Below, one piece after another: positions 18,984 to 30,580 of a stretch of DNA of 64,000 bases (position 1 is its first letter; each line of letters begins with the position of its first letter). The DNA is from Archangium primigenium (GTDB lineage Bacteria > Myxococcota > Myxococcia > Myxococcales > Myxococcaceae): assembly GCF_016904885.1 (NCBI RefSeq), contig NZ_JADWYI010000001.1:7559224-7623223 (forward strand). Direction: 5' to 3'. The notes below the pieces were generated by a model. That model did no database searches. It worked only from the letters and a program-made list of their open reading frames with translations, and was not told the DNA's origin. The position numbers and the translations under genes were made by a program.

Positions 18984-19505
18984 TTGAGGATCTTCCTGGT
19001 AAGGCACGGCGAGGCGGACGCGGAGGCCCCCGAGGGACTCGGCGACGAAGCGCGCGCGCTCACTGCCAAGGCTCGCGCCAATACGGCCGCCCACTTCGCC
19101 TCGCTGGCGGAGCGGATCGGCAAGGTCGCGCTCGTGTTCACGAGCCCGCTGGTGCGCACGGTCCAGACGGCGCAGCTGCTCTCCACCAAGCTCGAGCACG
19201 AGGGCCCCCTGCGGGTGCATCGCTGCCTGCTGCCGGACATGCCGGTGGGCTCGGTGATGTCGATGCTCGACGAGCACGCGGGTCAGGATCTCGTGCTGGT
19301 GGGACATCAGCCGTCCATGGGCGCGCTGGCCACCCACCTGCTGGGGATGCAGTCCTTTCCCAAGCAGGTGAGCCCCGGCACCGTCATCGCCATCGAGCGC
19401 TCGGACGCGCTCGAGCAGGGCGTCGCGCCCGGCGCCGCGCCCACCCCGGCCAAGCTCCTGTTCTTCGCCTCCCCGGGTCAGCAGCTGCTCGAGCAGCTGC
19501 AGTAG
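18984..19505 (+). CDS. sixA: SixA-type phosphohistidine phosphatase
   Basis: The start is TTG at 18984, set by GGAGG six bases upstream and by the family's usual beginning M-R-I-F-L-V-R-H-G-E. This gives 173 residues, normal for SixA. The R-H-G-E catalytic histidine motif, F-T-S-P-L-V-R-T-V-Q-T-A and V-G-H-Q-P-S-M with the second histidine identify the histidine-phosphatase fold. SixA-type enzymes remove phosphate from histidine, for example on Hpt or phosphotransfer proteins. The gene is followed after 12 bp by a frataxin gene and is probably cotranscribed with it. Confidence 0.85.
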   Translation: MRIFLVRHGEADAEAPEGLGDEARALTAKARANTAAHFASLAERIGKVALVFTSPLVRTVQTAQLLSTKLEHEGPLRVHRCLLPDMPVGSVMSMLDEHAGQDLVLVGHQPSMGALATHLLGMQSFPKQVSPGTVIAIERSDALEQGVAPGAAPTPAKLLFFASPGQQLLEQLQ

Positions 19506-19517
19506 CTCCGTACCGTC

Positions 19518-19856
19518 ATGATGGATGAGGCCACGTACAGCGGGCTCGTCGCCGCGGTGTTCAAGCGCATCCTCGCCGCGGCGGACGGGTTCGATCCGGA
19601 CGTGATGGAGGCGGACAGCACCGGGGACATGCTCACCCTGACGTCGGCCTCGCGCGAGAAGTGCATCATCAACACCCAGCGCGCCGTGCGGCAGATCTGG
19701 GTCGCCGGGGGCGGCCAGGGCATCCACTTCTCCCATGACGCGGCCCGGGGTCTCTGGCTGGACGACAAGGGCAAGGGGCTGGAGCTCTTCCACTTCGTGT
19801 CGGACGTGGTGCGGGGCATGACCGGCGAGCCCCTGCCGCTGCCCGCCCACCCCTGA
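19518..19856 (+). CDS. cyaY: Frataxin-like iron-sulfur assembly protein
   Basis: This 112-residue protein matches CyaY in length and pattern: an N-terminal helix (A-T-Y-S-G-L-V-A-A-V-F-K-R-I) with acidic F-D-P-D-V-M-E-A-D, the sheet strand with L-T-L-T-S, I-N-T-Q-R-A-V-R-Q-I-W-V-A, and the terminal G-L-E-L-F-H-F-V-S-D. CyaY binds iron through acidic residues and regulates the IscS/IscU cluster-building machine. Neighbouring sixA is unrelated in function. A second ATG three bases later is equally usable. Confidence 0.85.
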   Translation: MMDEATYSGLVAAVFKRILAAADGFDPDVMEADSTGDMLTLTSASREKCIINTQRAVRQIWVAGGGQGIHFSHDAARGLWLDDKGKGLELFHFVSDVVRGMTGEPLPLPAHP

Positions 19857-19860
19857 ACCG

Positions 19861-19891
19861 CCCTCTCCCTCCCCGGAGGGAAGGGAGAGGG
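19861..19891. terminator. Bidirectional terminator hairpin
   Basis: CCCTCTCCCT (19861-19870) pairs with AGGGAGAGGG (19882-19891), with further C/G pairing inside. It lies between the cyaY stop and the stop of the minus-strand receiver/GGDEF gene. No T-tract is present. Confidence 0.6.
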
Positions 19892-19898
19892 TTGCGCG

Positions 19899-20852
19899 CT
19901 ACTCCACGGGCACCAGGCGGCCGCCTTCGATGCGGTCTCCGCCCGCGGCTTGCGAGCGGCGCAGGGCCTCACCGGCCTCCTTCATGAGGCTGCCGAAGCT
20001 CACCTGGGCCTGACCCTTGGCGGCGGAGGGCTCGAACACCGACAGGCCCATGGACGCCGTCAGACCCGGCACGGCCTCCACTTCCTTCACCCGCTGGCGC
20101 AGGCGCTCGGCCACCACCAGCGCGCCCTCGTAGGGCGTGTAGGGCAGGAAGACGATGAAGCGCCCCTCGGCGAAGGGCACCGCCACGTCGATGTCCCGGA
20201 GGGCCTCGGTGAGCCGCCGGAGGACCTCCGCCAGGGCGGACGTGCGCTGGGCGGCCGGCAGCGGCGCGAGCACCTCCGCGTAGCGGTCCGGCTCCAGCAA
20301 CAGGTAGGAGATGGGGTAGCGGTAGCGGCGGCTGCGCTTGACCTCCATGAACAGCAGGCGCTTGAGGAACTCGAGGTCCGCCGCGGACGAGCCGGCCGCC
20401 GCGGGCCGGGGCCCGGTGCCCTGCTGCTGCCCCTGCAACTGGTGCTGCATGAGCTGCATCTCGGTGCGCACCACGGACACGGCCTCGCGCGCCTTGGACA
20501 GCTGCATGAGCAGGCTCACGCACGACACCACCGTGGCGCGCTTGAGCGGCCCCACGAGGCACGCCTCGGCGCCCGCGGAGGCCGAGCGCGCCTCGGGGTT
20601 CTCTTCCTCGGGCAGGTAGAGCAGGAGGACCGGGATGGCCGGCGCCTCCTCCTTCACCTGGCGGCAGAGGGCCTCGCCATCGAAGCCCTCGTTGACCGAG
20701 GCCAGGACGAGCGCGGGCGCCAGCTCGCGCACCCGCTCCAGCGCCTCCTGGACGCCGCTGGCCACCGTCACCTCGTGGCCCGCGTTCTCCAGGAAGCGGC
20801 GCAGCGCGCCGGCGACCACGGCGGATGGCTCCGCGACGAGAGTGAAGGCCAT
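19899..20852 (-). CDS. Degenerate receiver / degenerate GGDEF protein
   Basis: The 317-residue protein begins with a receiver-like fold (F-T-L-V-A-E-P-S-A-V-V-A-G-A-L) but the usual phosphoacceptor strand reads A-L-V-L-A-S-V-N-E-G, with no Asp at the expected place. After a Gln-rich linker (about residues 130-155) comes a GGDEF-fold domain (F-L-K-R-L-L-F-M-E-V-K-R-S-R-R-Y-R-Y-P-I-S). Its catalytic loop is F-A-E-G-R-F-I-V-F-L-P instead of GGDEF/GGEEF. Both domains therefore look inactive, and the protein may be a binding or scaffold protein. Its ATG lies one base past the frr stop, making it the distal gene of the translation operon. Confidence 0.8.
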   Translation of the reverse strand: MAFTLVAEPSAVVAGALRRFLENAGHEVTVASGVQEALERVRELAPALVLASVNEGFDGEALCRQVKEEAPAIPVLLLYLPEEENPEARSASAGAEACLVGPLKRATVVSCVSLLMQLSKAREAVSVVRTEMQLMQHQLQGQQQGTGPRPAAAGSSAADLEFLKRLLFMEVKRSRRYRYPISYLLLEPDRYAEVLAPLPAAQRTSALAEVLRRLTEALRDIDVAVPFAEGRFIVFLPYTPYEGALVVAERLRQRVKEVEAVPGLTASMGLSVFEPSAAKGQAQVSFGSLMKEAGEALRRSQAAGGDRIEGGRLVPVE

Positions 20853-20853
20853 C

Positions 20854-21408
20854 TCAGACCGCCATCACTTCCTTCTCCTTCTTGGAGATGATCTCGTCGA
20901 TCTTCTTCACGCCCTCGTCCGTCATCTTCTGGACCTTCTCCGTCAGACGCTTCTGCTCGTCCTCGGTGATGGTCTTGTCCTTGAGCTGCGCCTTGACGGC
21001 CTCGTTGGCGTCGCGGCGGATGTTGCGGATGGCGACCTTGTGCTCCTCGCCCTTGGTCTTCACCTGCTTGGCGATCTCCTTGCGGCGCTCCTCGGTGAGC
21101 GGCGGGAAGGGCAGGCGGATGACCTCGCCGTCGTTCATCGGGTTGATGCCGAGGTTGGCCTCGCGGATGGCCTTCTCGATGTCCTTGAGGACGCTCTTGT
21201 CCCAGGGCTTGATGATGATGAGGCGGGGCTCGGGCGTGGTGATGTTGGCCACGCCGTTGAGCGGCGTGGGCGTGCCGTACTGGTTGACCTTGATGCCATC
21301 CAGCAGGTTGGGGCTGGCGCGACCCGTGCGCACCTTGGTGAGTTCCCGGCTGAGATCCTCGAGCGACTTGTCGATACGGCCCTTCAGTTCGGACACGACG
21401 TCTGCCAT
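20854..21408 (-). CDS. frr: Ribosome recycling factor
   Basis: The 184-residue protein is standard RRF length. Recognisable segments are L-T-K-V-R-T-G-R-A-S-P-N-L-L-D, Y-G-T-P-T-P-L-N-G-V-A-N-I, P-W-D-K-S-V-L-K-D-I-E-K-A-I and L-P-F-P-P-L-T-E-E-R-R-K. RRF with EF-G splits post-termination ribosomes. It stands 47 bp downstream of pyrH in the common rpsB-tsf-pyrH-frr order and is almost fused at its stop to the degenerate GGDEF gene. Confidence 0.97.
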   Translation of the reverse strand: MADVVSELKGRIDKSLEDLSRELTKVRTGRASPNLLDGIKVNQYGTPTPLNGVANITTPEPRLIIIKPWDKSVLKDIEKAIREANLGINPMNDGEVIRLPFPPLTEERRKEIAKQVKTKGEEHKVAIRNIRRDANEAVKAQLKDKTITEDEQKRLTEKVQKMTDEGVKKIDEIISKKEKEVMAV

Positions 21409-21455
21409 GTGCGGAGCTCCTTACGCGTGAAGTGAATGCTGGGGACAGCGGGCCC

Positions 21456-22208
21456 TCAGGCCCACGCGGTCTCGCCCACGCCCACCAGGGTGCCGATCTC
21501 CCCCGCGTCACCCAGGATGGCCTTGCCGATGTTCCCGCGATGGGTGAGATCGAAGACGATGATGGGCAGCTTGTTGTCCATGCACAGCGAGATGGCGGTG
21601 GAGTCCATCACGTTGAGGTTCTGCTTGAGCACGTCCATGTACGCGAGCGTGCGGTAGCGGCGCGCGGTGGGATCCTTCTTGGGGTCCGCGTTGTACACCC
21701 CGTCCACCTTGGTCGCCTTGAGGATGACCTGGGCGTTGATCTCCATGGCGCGCAGGGAGGCGGCCGTGTCGGTGGTGAAGTAGGGGTTGCCGGTGCCCGC
21801 GGCGAAGATGACGATGCGGCCCTTCTCCAGGTGGCGCACCGCGCGCCGGCGGATGTAGGGCTCGGCGATCTGCTCCATCTTGATGGCCGAGAGCACGCGC
21901 GTGTGGCAGCCCTGCTTCTCCAGGGCGTCCTGCAGGGCCATGGAGTTGATGCAGGTGGCGAGCATGCCCATGTAGTCGGCGCTCGCGCGATCCATGCCCT
22001 CGGTGGAGCCGGCCACGCCGCGGAAGATGTTGCCGCCGCCGATGACCACGGCGAGCTCCACGCCCGCCTGGGCGATCTCATTGAGCTCCTCGGCGATGCG
22101 CGTGAGCGTGGGCGGATGGATGCCGTACTTTCCATCACCCATCAGGGCTTCGCCCGACAGCTTGAGGAGGATGCGCTTGTAACGAGACGGGGTGGCGGGA
22201 GCGGACAT
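21456..22208 (-). CDS. pyrH: UMP kinase
   Basis: The ATG at 22208 gives 250 residues ([21 protein letters not shown]). Amino-acid-kinase family features include K-L-S-G-E-A-L at the phosphate site, [22 protein letters not shown] and [16 protein letters not shown]. It converts UMP to UDP for pyrimidine nucleotides and is normally hexameric and controlled by GTP and UTP. A longer in-frame start at 22364 is not supported by the family's N-terminus. A 204-bp gap with a hairpin separates it from tsf. Confidence 0.96.
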   Translation of the reverse strand: MSAPATPSRYKRILLKLSGEALMGDGKYGIHPPTLTRIAEELNEIAQAGVELAVVIGGGNIFRGVAGSTEGMDRASADYMGMLATCINSMALQDALEKQGCHTRVLSAIKMEQIAEPYIRRRAVRHLEKGRIVIFAAGTGNPYFTTDTAASLRAMEINAQVILKATKVDGVYNADPKKDPTARRYRTLAYMDVLKQNLNVMDSTAISLCMDNKLPIIVFDLTHRGNIGKAILGDAGEIGTLVGVGETAWA

Positions 22209-22245
22209 TGGCCCCGCTTCTATCCCCTCGCCCCGTCGGCTCGCA

Positions 22246-22266
22246 ACGCCCGAGTGCCTCGGGCGT
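22246..22266 (-). promoter_or_regulatory. Hairpin in the tsf-pyrH intergenic region
   Basis: ACGCCCGAG and CTCGGGCGT pair perfectly around a 3-base loop, 38 bp before the pyrH start. There is no T-tract. It may be an RNA-stabilising or processing element between tsf and pyrH. Confidence 0.45.
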
Positions 22267-22412
22267 CCGCCAGCCATCCCTTCGCCGGGGGCCTGGACGG
22301 CCCCGGACAGCACAAGGGCCGCGCCCGGGCCCCGGTTTCCCGGGAGACCCTCGCGCGGCCCCATGAGGTACGGCAGAAGAGCCGCGAAGACACGGCGGAC
22401 GGCGGGAGGCGA

Positions 22413-23066
22413 CTAAGCCTGGCCCAGCGTCTTGGCCACTTCGGCGGCCAGGTCTTCCTTCTTCTTCTCGATGCCCTCACCCACCTCGAAGCGGGCGAAG
22501 CGGCGCACGGAGACCTTCTCGCCGATCTTGCCCGCGCGGTCGGTGATCATCTCGCTGACCTTCTTCTTGTCGTCCTTCACCCAGAGCTGGTCCACGAGGC
22601 ATACGGTCTCGTAGTACTTCTCCACCTTGCCCACGAGGATCTTGTCCCACATGGCCTCGGGCTTGCCCTGCTCCTTGAGCTGGCCCCGGAGAACGTCCTT
22701 CTCCTTCTCCAGCGCCTCGGCGGGCACTTCCTCGCGCGACACGTAGCGGGGGTTGGCGGCGGCGATGTGCATGGCCACCTCCTTCACCAGGTCCTGGAAG
22801 TCCTCGTTGCGAGCGACGAAGTCGGTCTCGCAGTTGACCTCCACGAGCACGCCGATGCGGCCGCCGTGCACGTAGGTGCCCACCAGACCCTCGGCGGCCA
22901 CGCGACCGGACTTGCCGGCCAGCTTGGAGCCGAGCTTCTTGCGCAGCCACTCCTCGGCCTTGACGAAGTCCCCGGCCGACTCGGCCAGCGCCTTCTTGCA
23001 GTCCATCAAACCCGCGCCGGTCTTCTCGCGGAGCTCCTTCACCATCGTGGCGCTGACCTCGGCCAT
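22413..23066 (-). CDS. tsf: Translation elongation factor Ts
   Basis: This 217-residue short-form EF-Ts has the N-terminal UBA-like domain (V-K-E-L-R-E-K-T-G-A-G-L-M-D-C-K-K-A-L) and the core signature V-E-V-N-C-E-T-D-F-V-A-R-N-E-D-F. EF-Ts recycles GDP from EF-Tu. The C-terminal core ends K-T-L-G-Q-A. It follows rpsB on the same strand, but an intrinsic-terminator-like structure sits between the two. Confidence 0.97.
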   Translation of the reverse strand: MAEVSATMVKELREKTGAGLMDCKKALAESAGDFVKAEEWLRKKLGSKLAGKSGRVAAEGLVGTYVHGGRIGVLVEVNCETDFVARNEDFQDLVKEVAMHIAAANPRYVSREEVPAEALEKEKDVLRGQLKEQGKPEAMWDKILVGKVEKYYETVCLVDQLWVKDDKKKVSEMITDRAGKIGEKVSVRRFARFEVGEGIEKKKEDLAAEVAKTLGQA

Positions 23067-23146
23067 GTTCGTCTCCTAGTTCGGGGGCCCGCTCCGCGCC
23101 CGAGGCGCCAGGAGGGGCATGTGAGGGGGGGTTACGGCGACGGCTG

Positions 23147-23186
23147 GAAAACAGAAAGGCCGGACGGCGACACGCGCCGCCCGGCC
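23147..23186 (-). terminator. Intrinsic terminator or attenuator between rpsB and tsf
   Basis: On the minus strand GGCCGGGCGGCG pairs with CGCCGTCCGGCC around a 5-base loop (23158-23186), followed by TTTCTGTTTTC (23157-23147). A smaller hairpin of GCGCCTCC / GGAGGCGC lies just after the rpsB stop. It is positioned to reduce read-through from rpsB into tsf-pyrH-frr. Confidence 0.7.
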
Positions 23187-23223
23187 CACGTCTCGCGCCT
23201 CCCCGGAAGGAGGCGCGGCGGCA

Positions 23224-24192
<969 letters not shown>

Positions 24193-24300
24193 CTCGGTTT
24201 CTTCCTCCACGGGCGAGGTGAATCCGGCGGTTGGCTCCCGGGGGGAGCACCGAGCGCCGGCACGCGCGTGTGTGTAGTGGGTGTGGACTTCAACGACCTG

Positions 24301-24329
24301 CCCGCCACCGCCCAGGGGCTGGCGGCGGG
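24301..24329 (-). promoter_or_regulatory. Hairpin in the rpsB leader
   Basis: In the predicted 5' untranslated region of rpsB, CCCGCCGCC pairs with GGTGGCGGG (nine pairs, one G-U) around an 11-base loop that can pair further. In many bacteria S2 represses its own operon through a leader structure; whether this one does so is inference. Confidence 0.4.
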
Positions 24330-24337
24330 CGCGGCTT

Positions 24338-24366
24338 CTCTAACAAAACCCTTCCCGACGGCGCAA
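24338..24366 (-). promoter_or_regulatory. Promoter for rpsB-tsf-pyrH-frr
   Basis: On the minus strand TTGCGC (24366-24361) and TTAGAG (24343-24338) are separated by 17 bases, giving a leader of about 140 bases before the rpsB ATG. Confidence 0.5.
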
Positions 24367-24397
24367 GCTTCACGACATCTGGGAACGGGGTATGCAT

Positions 24398-24436
24398 GGA
24401 GGGCCCCACACCGGAATTCCGGGGTTGGGGCCCTCC
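24398..24436. repeat. 39-base near-perfect palindrome after secA
   Basis: The outer arms GGAGGGCCCCA (24398-24408) and TGGGGCCCTCC (24426-24436) are exact inverses. The pairing continues inward through CCGGAA/TTCCGG, centred on GAATTC, with only one mismatch and one unpaired base. It lies 14 bp past the secA stop and upstream of the rpsB promoter. It has no T-tract, so it could be a Rho-dependent terminator stem, an mRNA 3' end protector or a protein site. Confidence 0.6.
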
Positions 24437-24449
24437 GGGGCGCACGGAC

Positions 24450-27275
<2,826 letters not shown>

Positions 27276-27449
27276 GCGATTGTGGCTCTCTCGCCGGAGG
27301 ATCCGCGATGGGACGTGGCGAGTGGAAAGGAAATCCCTGGAGTGTAGGTGGGATGCAGGAAGGAAACCATGCGTTTCTCCCGCGTCATTCCACCTGATTG
27401 GCCGCCGCGCGAGCGGCACGACACAGTAAATCGGAACCGAGACCACGCA

Positions 27450-28631
27450 ATGCCCTCTCGCCGAAAAGACGACCGCCGCCCTCCCCGACGTCCCCCCTCC
27501 CGGCCCCAGAAGGGCTCGCCCCCGGGCCGGGGCCCCAAGAGCGCCCCGGCCCCGGCCGCGCCGCCCAAGGCCCCCGCCACTCCCGCCCGCGTCAAGGCCC
27601 CCACGCCGCCCCCGGCGATGCTCCCCGCCCAACCCGGCCGGTGGCTGTGGACCTGCCGGGCGGGCTTCGAGGCCCATCTCTTCGAGGAACTGGCGTGGGC
27701 GGGAGCCTCCCCCCGGATGCTGGGCGAGGTGCTCGTGGAGAGCGCCGAGCGCCCCGAGGAGCCGCCCGTCTTCGCGCGGACCGGCATCCGCGTGCTCGCC
27801 ACCCTGCCCTCCTCGACGCAGACCCTGGAGCAGAGCGCCGAGGCCATCACGGCCCGCGTCCTCTCGGCCCTTCCCAAGGGGACGCTCGTCCTCCAGTCGT
27901 TCACCCCGGACAGCCCCGCGGGCAACCGGCTCGCCGACGACGCGGACGCGCTGCTCGAGGCGGTGCGCGCCCGCCTGCCCGCGGAGCGGCTCCTCGAGGA
28001 GACCTGGCGCGCGCGGGAGGCCGGGGCCACGCTCGTGGAGCTGTGCGTGGCGCCCGGAGGCATCATCGTGGGCGAGGTGCACGCGCGCGAGGCGCTGTCC
28101 CTGTCCCCGGGCGGCCGGCAGCGCATGCGTCGGCCCACCGACTCGCCCTCGCGCGCGGCCATGAAGCTGGAGGAGGCGCTCGTCAACCTGCCCTACGAGC
28201 CCGGCCGCGGCGAGGTGTGCGTGGACCTGGGCGCCGCCCCCGGCGGGTGGACGCAGCGGCTGGTGGCCCGAGGCGCCCGGGTCATCGCCGTGGACCCCGC
28301 CAAGCTGATGCCCGAGCTGCTCCAGCAGCCCCGCGTGGAGCATGTCCAGGAGAGCGCCTTCGCCTATACCCCCGAGGAGCCCGTGGACTGGCTGTGCTGT
28401 GACATGGCGTGGCGGCCCCTCGAGGTCGCGCAGCTGCTCGCCAAGTGGGGCCGCCGGGGCTGGGCCAGCCACCTGGTGGCCAACATCAAGCTGCCCATGA
28501 AGGACAAGAACCCCATGCTCCTGCGCGTGCGCCACGTCCTCATCGAGGACGGGGGCTGGCAGGGGCTCACCATGCGCCAGCTCTACCACGACCGGGACGA
28601 GGTCACCGTCACCGCCCACCGCACCCTGTGA
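27450..28631 (+). CDS. RlmM-like 23S rRNA 2'-O-methyltransferase
   Basis: From ATG 27450 the protein has 393 residues: a basic, Pro-rich N-tail ([11 protein letters not shown]), a THUMP-like middle beginning [17 protein letters not shown], and a Rossmann methyltransferase core with [13 protein letters not shown]. The catalytic-type residues are a D in L-C-C-D-M-A and K in N-I-K-L-P-M-K-D. RlmM modifies C2498 of 23S rRNA in E. coli. An earlier ATG at 27369 has a good AGGAAGGA site, but the 81 bases after it use codons rare in this genome (GTA, AAT, ACA, ATT), so I prefer 27450. It is divergent from secA. Confidence 0.8.
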   Translation: MPSRRKDDRRPPRRPPSRPQKGSPPGRGPKSAPAPAAPPKAPATPARVKAPTPPPAMLPAQPGRWLWTCRAGFEAHLFEELAWAGASPRMLGEVLVESAERPEEPPVFARTGIRVLATLPSSTQTLEQSAEAITARVLSALPKGTLVLQSFTPDSPAGNRLADDADALLEAVRARLPAERLLEETWRAREAGATLVELCVAPGGIIVGEVHAREALSLSPGGRQRMRRPTDSPSRAAMKLEEALVNLPYEPGRGEVCVDLGAAPGGWTQRLVARGARVIAVDPAKLMPELLQQPRVEHVQESAFAYTPEEPVDWLCCDMAWRPLEVAQLLAKWGRRGWASHLVANIKLPMKDKNPMLLRVRHVLIEDGGWQGLTMRQLYHDRDEVTVTAHRTL

Positions 28632-28655
28632 GCCGCGCCCCGGAAGGAAACGCCC

Positions 28656-29345
28656 ATGCCCTACGCCCTCGATGAAGCCCTCGCCTCCGCGCTGGTGGCG
28701 CTCGACCCGCGCGCCGTGCGCCACGCGGCGGACCCCGTCCGCGACGCCGTCCAACGCCTGCTCCTCGAGGAGCACGCCCGCCGGGGCGTGCCGGATGCCA
28801 CCGGCGCCCTGTCCTTCCGCGCCCTCACCCAGGGCGCGCTGCTTCAGGCGGAGTTCGACCTGTCCACCCACGCCCACCACGAGGGGTGGAGCGTGGGCGC
28901 GCTCGTCGTGGACGTGAAGGGGATGATCCACGTCAATGCCCGGCACGGCTTCCCCGTGGGCGACGCCTTCCTGCGCGCCGTGGTGGCCTCGCTCCAGGCC
29001 CAGGGGCCGGGCGCCCCGGTGGTGCGCCTGCAGGGGGACAACTTCGCGCTGCTCCTGGTGCCCTCCACGGGCCTGCGCATCGAGGACGTCGCGGAGGACA
29101 CCGTGCGCGCCCGGCTCGCCCAGGACGTCCGCGCGAGCCTGCCCGAGGGCGCCGAGGTGCCCGGCTTCACGCTCGCGCGGCTGGCGCTCACCCTCGAGCA
29201 GCCCACCCACTGGCAGGTGCTCGGGCCCCTCGTCTGGGGCGAGCTCATGCGCGCCTATACCCTCGCCGAGCGCGGACAGGCCCCGGGGCTCCAGGAGCGA
29301 CGGCTGCCGCTCGGCGGCTTCGTGCCCGAGCGCGACGCGTCCTGA
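28656..29345 (+). CDS. Degenerate GGDEF-fold protein
   Basis: This 229-residue protein starts 24 bp after the rRNA methyltransferase. The central region [27 protein letters not shown] keeps the diguanylate-cyclase pattern of Asp, Asn and G-x3-G-D. The signature loop reads [11 protein letters not shown], that is Q-G-D-N-F in place of G-G-D/E-E-F. The metal and nucleotide residues are partly missing, so it is unlikely to make c-di-GMP and may bind a nucleotide or a partner. There is no sensor domain or signal peptide. The assignment rests on pattern recognition only. Confidence 0.65.
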   Translation: MPYALDEALASALVALDPRAVRHAADPVRDAVQRLLLEEHARRGVPDATGALSFRALTQGALLQAEFDLSTHAHHEGWSVGALVVDVKGMIHVNARHGFPVGDAFLRAVVASLQAQGPGAPVVRLQGDNFALLLVPSTGLRIEDVAEDTVRARLAQDVRASLPEGAEVPGFTLARLALTLEQPTHWQVLGPLVWGELMRAYTLAERGQAPGLQERRLPLGGFVPERDAS

Positions 29346-29356
29346 GAAACGACGAA

Positions 29357-29385
29357 GGGGGCGAGACCTCTCGGTCCGCCCCCTC
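29357..29385. terminator. Bidirectional hairpin between convergent genes
   Basis: AGGGGGCG (29357-29364) pairs with CGCCCCCT (29378-29385), with an inner GAC/GTC pairing, between the stops of the GGDEF-like gene and the M23 peptidase gene. No T-tract. Confidence 0.6.
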
Positions 29386-29408
29386 GTACGACGGCCCGGC
29401 GCGCGGGC

Positions 29409-30332
29409 CTACTCCTCGAGGATGAACTTGCGCGGGTTCTGCGGGATGCCGTTGACGCGCACTTCGTAGTGCAGGTGCGGACCCGTGGAGCGGCCCGTGT
29501 TGCCCACGTTGGCGATGAGCGCGCCGCGCTTCACCCGGTCGCCCGCCTTCACCAGCAGCTTGGACAGGTGGCCAAAGCGCGTCTTGATGCCGTAGCCGTG
29601 GTCGATGACGATCACGTTGCCGTAGCCGCCCTCGAGCCCCGAGAACACCACCGTGCCATCCGACGGCGCGCTGACTTCCTTGCCGTGCGGCGCCGCGATG
29701 TCCATGCCCGAGTGCCCCACCCGCTCCGCGGTGTAGGGGTCGAGCCGCTGGCCGAAGTCACTCGTCACCCAGCCACGCGTGGGCCACACGGACGGCGTGG
29801 AGGCCAGGAGCGACTTCTGATCCTGGAAGTAGGCCTGCAGCTCCTGCAGGCTCTGCTCCTGGCGCGTGGCCTCGGCGCTCAGCCGGTCCAGCTTGCCCGG
29901 CAGCGCCTTGGGCGACTCGAGCGTGCTCAGCTCGGTGAACTGCGTCTCCGCCACCGGCGCGCCCACCCCGGGCTCGCGCTCCACCGGGCCCATGGCCAGG
30001 TTGCGCTGTGGGTCGGACAAGAGGGTGATGGCGCGCAGCTTCTGGTCGAAGCGCTCCACGCGATCCAACGTGGAGCCGATGTGCTCGATGCGCTCGCGCA
30101 CGGACTTGAGCTGCGTGCGCAGCGTCAGGTTCTCCTCGCGCAGGATGCGGTTTTCCGCCGCGTCCCGGGCCACCTGGAAGTAATGCAGGGAAGCACCCAG
30201 CGCCAGACCGGCCAGCAGGAACACCCCCGCGCCCACCTGCAGCATGAGCATCTTCGAGATGTTGAAGCGCCGGACCGGTGCGTTGTGGTCCGCGATCACC
30301 ATCAGGGTGTAGGACTTTTTCGCCTTCGCCAA
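29409..30332 (-). CDS. Membrane-anchored M23 (LytM-type) peptidase
   Basis: I place the start at TTG 30332, where AGGAG lies six bases upstream, giving 307 residues. One transmembrane helix (about residues 25-47, V-G-A-G-V-F-L-L-A-G-L-A-L-G-A) is followed by a periplasmic coiled coil (about 55-200). The C-terminal LytM domain contains G-H-S-G-M-D-I-A, V-I-D-H-G-Y-G and G-P-H-L-H-Y-E-V-R. The H-x-x-x-D and H-x-H zinc ligands are present, so it may cleave peptidoglycan cross-links. The coiled coil plus LytM layout resembles EnvC/NlpD-type cell-division activators, but those often lack ligands. A promoter with a perfect -35 lies about 140 bp upstream. Confidence 0.85.
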   Translation of the reverse strand: MAKAKKSYTLMVIADHNAPVRRFNISKMLMLQVGAGVFLLAGLALGASLHYFQVARDAAENRILREENLTLRTQLKSVRERIEHIGSTLDRVERFDQKLRAITLLSDPQRNLAMGPVEREPGVGAPVAETQFTELSTLESPKALPGKLDRLSAEATRQEQSLQELQAYFQDQKSLLASTPSVWPTRGWVTSDFGQRLDPYTAERVGHSGMDIAAPHGKEVSAPSDGTVVFSGLEGGYGNVIVIDHGYGIKTRFGHLSKLLVKAGDRVKRGALIANVGNTGRSTGPHLHYEVRVNGIPQNPRKFILEE

Positions 30333-30474
30333 TGCCTGCTCCTGTGTGCGACCCGCCACTCGGCGGGCGGACCAAGGGGGGGCCATCGCCACCCGCTCCT
30401 CCACCACCCACCCGCGCCGCCACCCGGTCCATCCTCGGCCATGCCCCCCGAAGGGCGCATGGGAATGCTTGGGG

Positions 30475-30504
30475 CAGCTAGCACCCCCCTTCTCGGGGTG
30501 TCAA
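30475..30504 (-). promoter_or_regulatory. Promoter for the M23 peptidase gene
   Basis: On the minus strand TTGACA (30504-30499) is followed after 18 bases by TAGCTG (30480-30475). The -35 is perfect and the -10 is weak. Confidence 0.55.
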
Positions 30505-30580
30505 GCCAGGAGACACACTGGAGCCGTTCCACTTACAGCCTCGTGAAACGATTCCAGTCGTCCGCCCGGAAGGGCCGCCC

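Noticed and set aside
27276-29210. Upstream continuation of the secA reading frame
   Set aside because: It overlaps the methyltransferase and GGDEF-like genes in antisense and has no SecA similarity; SecA starts M-I-E-W at 27275.
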